This document shows positions 6,739 to 12,228 of a stretch of DNA of 12,228 nucleotides, in pieces; positions within the stretch are counted from its first letter, which is position 1, and each line of letters begins with the position of its first letter. This DNA comes from Phycisphaeraceae bacterium. Lineage in GTDB: Bacteria; Planctomycetota; Phycisphaerae; Phycisphaerales; UBA1924. The stretch lies in NCBI GenBank assembly GCA_009827205.1, contig WUAK01000057.1:1-12228 (forward strand), in the 5' to 3' direction. A program made the translations under genes and the position numbers. The notes under the pieces were generated by a model, which saw only the letters and a list, made by a program, of their open reading frames with translations, searched no databases and had not been told where the DNA came from.

Positions 6739-8852
6739 GTGTTACTCGGCGCCATCAGATGGCGTTCCTTCCCACGCAGGTGCCTTGCACGAGAGATCTC
6801 AAAGTGCGCAAGCTTCTCTTTGATCTTGCCGGGCCCGATCGTGTGCCCAAGAAACTGCCCGATCCCATCTAGAACAACACCCACCGTGAGAGCCGGGTAC
6901 GCCCTCCAGCCGATCCGATCGCGGCGAGCCTTACTCTTGAGCAGTTCCTCTCTCAGCAATCCAAAGCGGATGAACGGAATAGCAAACCCAAGAACGATGT
7001 ACATCGCGCGCTTCGGAGCTGACCAGCGCTCCTTCTTCATCCTGCTCGATGCAAACAATCTACCCGAGCCAATCCGAAGCTGAAGTGTAGAACGCCATGT
7101 CGATGGATTAAGATGCTCTACGCACGTATCTGGCGTCTGGTAGAACCTTGCTCCACGCGCAAGTAGATCATCTAGCAGACCGCCGTCTCGTCCCATCATC
7201 TCTGTGAGCTCAGAACCGTACTCTCGTTCGAGTGTCGCGCGACGGAAGGTCGTGTTATGCCTGGCTACATGGAGCGTCGTGCCAGGATGCTCCGCGGCGA
7301 CCCACCGGCCATAACTCATCAGCATGTTTGCCCACGAAAGCACAGTCCCGGGGTTGCCGTTCTCGATGCGAGTCCCGACCGCGTCCCACGGGCCAGACTC
7401 TGCAGCTTCAACGATGCGCTCCGCCCACTCGGGTTCAGGGAAAGCGTGGTCCTCTAGAAACGTCATGAACGAAGCCTGAGCGTACTCGAGCGCCATGGCT
7501 GCTGATCGGTCTACATCATCGATTTCACCAACACAGATCACCCTATGGCTCGCAAACGCAGCAAACAGAGACTCCTCTTCGGGCTTGATGTCACCGTCGT
7601 GCTGCGCCACCACGATCACCTGCAGCCGGTTCGCAATCGTCTGCTTCGTGAGAAACCCCAAAACTCTGCCAATACCTTGCATCCCCGTCACAGTCACGAG
7701 TACAACAGTGAGTGCGGGGCTTTCCTCATCATCAGCCGATTTCAAGGTGCGATCTGCAGGTATGACTGTTGATGAACTTTCGCCGCCGGCGGATGCCGCT
7801 TTCTCAGGGTTCTGAACTACCCGGACTGTCTGAGAGTCCTGTGAAGCCGACTCTATTGCACCCAGCACAACCGCGAGACTACGCCAGCCATCATCGAGAT
7901 CCGGTCGCTCTGTCTTTCCACTGCGCACAGATTCGACGAATGTGCGAAGGGCGGGTTCGAATGACGGATCAAGCATGGTGCGGAATGCTCTAAGCTGCCC
8001 CATTGCAAGTACGCACGAGCGGGTAACCATCTCGGGCATCGTGGCGCTCTGTGAGCGAGGTGCCCGCGTAACCGTTCCCCGGAATCGATCTGCGCGAATG
8101 GCCCCATCCTCTCCGATGATCTCAAACCTGTCAGACTCAGCCCCTGTCATCGAAACCGATGAGTGCACGAGCACGCCGCTATCAAGCGTGTAAGTGACCT
8201 GCGCGTTGTCGTCTTCGCTGTACAGACTCCGTGTCGTTGCGCTAACAGATGTCACGCGCGCGCCCGTGTGATACATAACCAGATCCGCGTGGTGCGAGAG
8301 CAGATCGAGTAGCACACCACCACCGCTCGTTCGGTTTCGTTTCCATTCCGGCAATGCCCGAGGCGGTGTCGAGAACAACGTGCGGATGGTCGTGATCTTG
8401 CCCACGGCGCCCTCGCGAAGCAGCTCTTGCACCTTCCTGTGCACAGGGTGGAACCGGTAATTAAAACCAACCATCGCGGGAATGCTCTTTGGGCCCCAAG
8501 CCTCGAGAATCGACGACGTCTCCGCCTCGTCTGTCGCGATGGGCTTCTCGAGGTAAATCGGGATTCCCTCATGCAGTAGTCGGGCCGCGTACTTTGCGTG
8601 CAGGTGAGTGGGCAGACAGATACACGCCGCATCGAAGCCGCCCGCCTCGATGAGAGCTTCGACCGAGTCGAAGAGCCTGATATCGGGGTTCAACCTAGAA
8701 GCAATCGCCTTAGCGTCCGCACTCGGATCAGCAACTGCTGATAATGATGCACCCGGCATCCTCGCCAGAAGCGGCGCGTGCACTCGCTGTGCTACCCGGC
8801 CACAGCCAAGCAACGCTACACGAACATGAGAGTTACGATTCTCTTGAGTCAT
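6735..8852 (-). CDS. Gfo/Idh/MocA oxidoreductase fused to a GT2-like glycosyltransferase domain
   Basis: A 705-residue two-domain protein. Residues about 9-345 are a complete Gfo/Idh/MocA NAD(P)-dependent sugar oxidoreductase: Rossmann motif LLGCGRVAQ (14-22), the YLEKPIA motif with Lys103, GFNYRFHP (129-136), and the catalytic-type pattern GGGVLLDLLSHHAD with D183 and H187. A low-complexity linker rich in A, S, G and E follows (about 348-379). Residues about 380-610 look like a divergent GT2 fold: LTVVLVTVTG start, FLEDHAFPEPEW (465-476) at the DxD position, NTTFRR (533-538), and DDLLARG before VEHLNPSTW. Hydrophobic stretches at about 617-633 and 652-670 suggest membrane association. I infer that the first half oxidises or epimerises a nucleotide sugar, which the second half may transfer. 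Related stand-alone enzymes (WlbA/WbpB type) occur in polysaccharide clusters, but the substrate here is unknown. No frameshift or internal stop was seen. It is joined by ATGA overlaps on both sides. Confidence 0.9.
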   Translation of the reverse strand: MTQENRNSHVRVALLGCGRVAQRVHAPLLARMPGASLSAVADPSADAKAIASRLNPDIRLFDSVEALIEAGGFDAACICLPTHLHAKYAARLLHEGIPIYLEKPIATDEAETSSILEAWGPKSIPAMVGFNYRFHPVHRKVQELLREGAVGKITTIRTLFSTPPRALPEWKRNRTSGGGVLLDLLSHHADLVMYHTGARVTSVSATTRSLYSEDDNAQVTYTLDSGVLVHSSVSMTGAESDRFEIIGEDGAIRADRFRGTVTRAPRSQSATMPEMVTRSCVLAMGQLRAFRTMLDPSFEPALRTFVESVRSGKTERPDLDDGWRSLAVVLGAIESASQDSQTVRVVQNPEKAASAGGESSSTVIPADRTLKSADDEESPALTVVLVTVTGMQGIGRVLGFLTKQTIANRLQVIVVAQHDGDIKPEEESLFAAFASHRVICVGEIDDVDRSAAMALEYAQASFMTFLEDHAFPEPEWAERIVEAAESGPWDAVGTRIENGNPGTVLSWANMLMSYGRWVAAEHPGTTLHVARHNTTFRRATLEREYGSELTEMMGRDGGLLDDLLARGARFYQTPDTCVEHLNPSTWRSTLQLRIGSGRLFASSRMKKERWSAPKRAMYIVLGFAIPFIRFGLLREELLKSKARRDRIGWRAYPALTVGVVLDGIGQFLGHTIGPGKIKEKLAHFEISRARHLRGKERHLMAPSNT
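6750..6764. repeat. 15-bp perfect palindrome near a coupled junction
   Basis: CGCCATC-A-GATGGCG is a perfect inverted repeat with 7-bp arms and a one-base centre. It falls in the last codons of the fusion gene, 11 bases upstream of the ATG at 6738. A one-base loop is too tight for the full hairpin, so any RNA structure would open a few pairs. It could be chance. Confidence 0.35.
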
Positions 8853-10408
8853 GAGACCAGTCCAGAATCACCGCGATGACGAACGGAACCGCCAAGAATC
8901 AACGCGAGCCTCGGCGATAAGTGCTCTACACATGCCTGGAGTTCATCGCGCCCCCTTCCAGGGATAAACCACGCTATCGCATTGCACAGCAGAAATACCG
9001 CAACTCCGAGACAGAGCGACAGAACCGATGCCTGGTAGCTTTCCGTATTTAAGCTGAGAAACAGCACCGGCACAGAGGCAATCGCGCTGGCAAGAACTGG
9101 ACGCATCGCCGGCATCAGCATGTCGCGGGGCCTGATCTGCGACCCCCTACAACTCATCCACACCGCAACCGGAGCGGCAAGCACATGCACGATAAGCACA
9201 GCCAGAGATACACCGACCGCCTCACCTCGGAACGCGCCTACCGCGGCTCCAGCGACGAGCACAGGGACAAACACCAGAGTCCAGATCAACTGATCATTCG
9301 ATCGGCTCTCGGCGAGAAAGATCCATTTGCCCGCCTGAATGATCAGCCGGAACAACATCGCAACACACAGGATTGAGAAGAACGGCGCTGCCTCGACCCA
9401 CTGCTCGCCAAGAAGCACGCCAATGACCAACTCGCCCCGAATCGCGCCGAACACAAGCATCGGGATCGCGACCGCGTACAACACGAGCACGGCTTGCCTG
9501 AATCCCGCAGGATATGACCCGTCTTCGACTTCCTGCTTCCTGCTGAATGCCGCAATCACGACGCCCATCATCGGAAAGTACACCTGCCTGGAAGGAAACT
9601 CGGACCACACGTACGCCTGCTGATAGAACCCGAGCATCCGATCACCGACGAGCCCGCCCAGAATCAGCCTGTCAGCGCTCGCTCCGAGCGTGCCGATGCA
9701 CTTCGAGAGCGAAAGCCTTACGCCGTGCCAGATCAACTCGCTCTCTCTGCGAGCCGCTCTGAAACTCGAGACCGGGTTGCTCGGGAACCACCTGGTGCTG
9801 TACACACAGACCACAAGGCGAGCCGCTGACTGCGCAAGCTGCTGCGCCGCCAGTGCCCAGACCCCGTATCCCATGGAAGCAACCACGATCGCCGCGACCG
9901 CACCCGCAGCCATCCCAGAGATGTCCTTCGCAGCAACCGTACCAAAGTACAACCGCCGCTTAAGCAACCCGTCATGTACCGACGTGAATCCCGTCAATAG
10001 TGAGGCCAATGCAACTGTTGGCATCAGCAGCGCCAGCTCTTCCATGCCATAGAACGCGCCCAGGATCGGTCCAAGCAGCGCAATAATCGAAGTCACGAGC
10101 AGGTTCATGACCTGCCCGCTCCAGAATAGACCAGACACCTTCTCGCGAGTCAGACTTTCCGCGTTCACGATGGCGGTTGAGATCCCAACATCCCGTACGG
10201 TTGCGATGAGCTGAACGACCACCCAAGCTATCGCAAATACACCAAAGTCCTCGGGAGAAAGAATGCGCACAAGCACGAGCGTGGTGCCGATACCCAGCAC
10301 CATCTGAACCTCGTTGGACACCAATGCCACAACACCAGAGCGGGCGGTCTGACGGCCAAGAGAACTGCCAACGTCCTCGAAGTAGATGTCCGACCTGCGC
10401 ACGCTCAC
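8849..10408 (-). CDS. Wzx/WzxC-type polysaccharide flippase (MOP superfamily)
   Basis: A 519-residue polytopic inner-membrane protein, a typical length for the lipopolysaccharide/polysaccharide exporter family. It is expected to flip undecaprenyl- or polyprenyl-linked oligosaccharides to the periplasmic face. Hallmarks are LVLVRILSPEDFGVFA (44-59), RDVGISTAIV (72-81), ADRLILGGLVGDRMLGFYQQA (245-265) and LLGEQW (332-337). Repeated hydrophobic segments across the whole length are consistent with 12-14 helices. The start is GTG at 10408 (GTGA overlap with the preceding stop), with GGGTGA just upstream. The nearby ATG at 10412 is in a different frame, and the next in-frame ATG is about codon 36, which would remove part of the conserved N-terminus. 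Position between the GT-C gene and the oxidoreductase-GT fusion supports export of a glycan built by this cluster. Confidence 0.93.
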   Translation of the reverse strand: MSVRRSDIYFEDVGSSLGRQTARSGVVALVSNEVQMVLGIGTTLVLVRILSPEDFGVFAIAWVVVQLIATVRDVGISTAIVNAESLTREKVSGLFWSGQVMNLLVTSIIALLGPILGAFYGMEELALLMPTVALASLLTGFTSVHDGLLKRRLYFGTVAAKDISGMAAGAVAAIVVASMGYGVWALAAQQLAQSAARLVVCVYSTRWFPSNPVSSFRAARRESELIWHGVRLSLSKCIGTLGASADRLILGGLVGDRMLGFYQQAYVWSEFPSRQVYFPMMGVVIAAFSRKQEVEDGSYPAGFRQAVLVLYAVAIPMLVFGAIRGELVIGVLLGEQWVEAAPFFSILCVAMLFRLIIQAGKWIFLAESRSNDQLIWTLVFVPVLVAGAAVGAFRGEAVGVSLAVLIVHVLAAPVAVWMSCRGSQIRPRDMLMPAMRPVLASAIASVPVLFLSLNTESYQASVLSLCLGVAVFLLCNAIAWFIPGRGRDELQACVEHLSPRLALILGGSVRHRGDSGLVS

Positions 10409-12213
10409 TCATCACCCAAGGGAAAAATGCTGTAAACATCTATAACCGAGTCACCAATCGGCGTTGAATCGATCAATTCGAGCTCCGCCGAGAAGCCAGA
10501 TTGGAATATCTCAGACACCGTTAATTCGTCGGCCTGGACATCGCGGACATACGTAACCGAGTCGCGGCTTGGCTTATCCAATTCCGAGGTAGGCGTTACG
10601 ACCTGCCTGCCGAAGCCCCGTTTCTCAAACTCGAAGTTCAACAAGCGGAACACCTCTGGACTCGCCACGATGTGTGTTGCATCCGGGTCGCCCTGAGCGA
10701 GATGCTCCACAATCTGTGGAGCATCCTTCGTGCCAAGTCTGTAAGGATAATCGGTCGGATAACCAGACAATATCACACCGAGTGAGGCTATCACAGCCGC
10801 GCACAGCCCGGTCGCCCCAGCGACTACAGGCTTCGGGCTCACAAGTACGGCTCCCATCGAGATGGGTGTCGCCCAGAGGAAGCAGAGAATCGGCACAAAC
10901 CAAACCATGATCCACCAAGGAGGCGGCGCCAATCCAGACACGATGTACACACCGAACGTGCCGAGCGTCAAACCAGCGACCAACGCTCTGGGCCAGCCCG
11001 CCCTGCTCAACCACATCCAGATGCCCGAGAGAGCGAGTGCGAACAACGCAATAGCTACGAGCGAGGGAGTGGGCCAGGTCCACTGCGACCAAGCTGCGTG
11101 TAAGTTGAATGACAATTCCTCAAACCGCAGGAATCCGTCACTGTCTCTATACCCCTGTGCAGCGCGCCCCAGTGTCTTTACGGGCCCGTTCCCGGTGCTA
11201 AGCGCCCAAGCAGGCGCGTACAGAAACGCGACCAGTACGAGTGTAGCAAACCCAGTGCGAACCACACCGAGCACATGCTCCAGCAATGGTGTCCCCTTTG
11301 CTGGACCCATGAGCAGCCAGCCGGCATACACAAACGCGATTGGGTACGCCATGACAGGGCATGCGTAGAAGCCGATCGACCCAGTTACAACCGCAGCGAT
11401 AGCAACACCCGGCTTCCGATCCCGGAGAGCCGGCAAGAGCCCGATCAGAATGAGCATCGCCACGATCACGATCGGATAGCCTCTGGCATTGGTCGCGATA
11501 TCGACGCCGATCACGCTACCCGCATAAAGCCCGGTCCCAACAAGAGCGATCATCGGGCTGAGGATCGAACGTCCCGCTGCGAGCATGCAAACAGGTATCA
11601 GCATCGAGAAAGCAAACGCAGGAAGACGAGCTGAGAATTCCGAAGGCCCGAAGAGCGTTACGCTTAGCCACATCAACACCGAGTGCAGGATGTGATTGTT
11701 CGGCGTGTCGTATGTCATCAGCGACACCAGAGGCGACGCGGACGCATACATCGCAAATGACGAGGCCTCATCCAGCCTCATTTGTTGATCGAGATGCAAG
11801 GCCCCCAAAACACCCGCGATCAGCGTGAACACACCAACCAATACCAGGTCCAGCTTTGGTATGACAAAGAGTTCCCTGATTCGATCGAACCCGGACAGGC
11901 AGCCTGACCGAAGCACCGCTGGCCCGACGTGCGCCAAGCCAGCAGTCATGCCAAGCAGCGCCAACCCGACCACTACTAGCCGATGTTGAACGGGCCCGAG
12001 CGTCTCTAGGTCGTATCTGGGGTTTGTAGTTGTACCTTCTAGCCTTGTCACTGCGTCGAGCAGTGATTGTGTGCTGACATAACCGAGAAGCAGGAGAGCA
12101 ACACCAATTCCGCCTAGAGCGACCAAAGTGAATCCGCTCAACAACATGAACAACACCGAACGGTCGTCGTTTCTGAGCCAACTCTTCCATCGAAACCATG
12201 TCACCGCGGTCAT
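10405..12213 (-). CDS. GT-C (GT39/PMT-like) membrane glycosyltransferase
   Basis: About 602 residues from the ATG at 12213. The frame stays open to the window edge (a TTG at 12222 is also possible), so the true start may lie further right. Enzymes of this fold use polyprenyl-phosphate sugars and act on the periplasmic side. Seen: RLDEASS (about 146-152) in an outer loop, with the D-E pair expected for GT-C catalysis; TPNNHILHS (about 170-178); FGPSEFSARLPA (about 188-199); about ten further hydrophobic segments; and a soluble tail of about 115 residues after the last helix, presumably periplasmic. Two extra helices (about 21-45 and 78-100) precede the usual first helix, giving an N-terminal extension of roughly 115 residues. 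A basic N-terminus (RWKSWLR) fits a cytoplasmic start. Its TGA lies in the GTGA overlap with the flippase gene. Alternative reading: an ArnT-like or unclassified glycan-modifying enzyme. Confidence 0.88.
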   Translation of the reverse strand: MTAVTWFRWKSWLRNDDRSVLFMLLSGFTLVALGGIGVALLLLGYVSTQSLLDAVTRLEGTTTNPRYDLETLGPVQHRLVVVGLALLGMTAGLAHVGPAVLRSGCLSGFDRIRELFVIPKLDLVLVGVFTLIAGVLGALHLDQQMRLDEASSFAMYASASPLVSLMTYDTPNNHILHSVLMWLSVTLFGPSEFSARLPAFAFSMLIPVCMLAAGRSILSPMIALVGTGLYAGSVIGVDIATNARGYPIVIVAMLILIGLLPALRDRKPGVAIAAVVTGSIGFYACPVMAYPIAFVYAGWLLMGPAKGTPLLEHVLGVVRTGFATLVLVAFLYAPAWALSTGNGPVKTLGRAAQGYRDSDGFLRFEELSFNLHAAWSQWTWPTPSLVAIALFALALSGIWMWLSRAGWPRALVAGLTLGTFGVYIVSGLAPPPWWIMVWFVPILCFLWATPISMGAVLVSPKPVVAGATGLCAAVIASLGVILSGYPTDYPYRLGTKDAPQIVEHLAQGDPDATHIVASPEVFRLLNFEFEKRGFGRQVVTPTSELDKPSRDSVTYVRDVQADELTVSEIFQSGFSAELELIDSTPIGDSVIDVYSIFPLGDE

Positions 12214-12228
12214 GTAGGTCAATACGGC

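Noticed and set aside
6727..8852. Near-identical start regions (ATGACTCARGAG, protein MTQE) of the fusion gene and the following GT2 gene, considered as a duplication
   Set aside because: Similarity ends after about 12 bases and the proteins diverge at once; the match is largely imposed by the ATGA overlap and is probably chance.

Overview
The window is dense bacterial DNA of moderately high GC, with almost no intergenic space. I see no rRNA, tRNA, CRISPR array, transposase or phage gene. The style (a secreted coiled-coil protein, short gene gaps, a multi-domain sugar-modifying enzyme) would fit a marine planctomycete such as a Phycisphaera relative. That is only an impression; nothing in the sequence fixes the taxon.

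Layout, left to right. Positions 1-729 (+) hold the C-terminal part of a class III PLP aminotransferase of the glutamate-1-semialdehyde aminomutase-like group. It converges on a minus-strand thiolase (726-1931) of the beta-ketoadipyl-CoA / acetyl-CoA acyltransferase type, and their stop codons overlap by four bases. Next on the minus strand is an unrecognised secreted, largely helical protein (1949-3574) with its own Shine-Dalgarno site and a possible promoter.

The main feature is a minus-strand glycan-assembly operon, read from 12213 down to 3663. It encodes a GT-C membrane glycosyltransferase (10405-12213), a Wzx/WzxC-type polysaccharide flippase (8849-10408), a fusion of a Gfo/Idh/MocA oxidoreductase with a GT2-like domain (6735-8852), two GT2 glycosyltransferases (5839-6738 and 4868-5842) and a GT4 glycosyltransferase (3663-4871). 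All five junctions are identical four-base RTGA overlaps (GTGA once, ATGA four times), so the six proteins are probably translationally coupled and made together.

Inferred division of labour: the cytoplasmic GT4 and GT2 enzymes build an oligosaccharide on a lipid carrier, the oxidoreductase half of the fusion modifies a nucleotide sugar, the flippase moves the lipid-linked product across the inner membrane, and the GT-C enzyme adds a sugar from a polyprenyl-phosphate donor on the outer face. No initiating sugar-phosphate transferase, recognisable Wzy polymerase or export channel lies in the window; they may be beyond the right edge. The most unusual element is the oxidoreductase-glycosyltransferase fusion.
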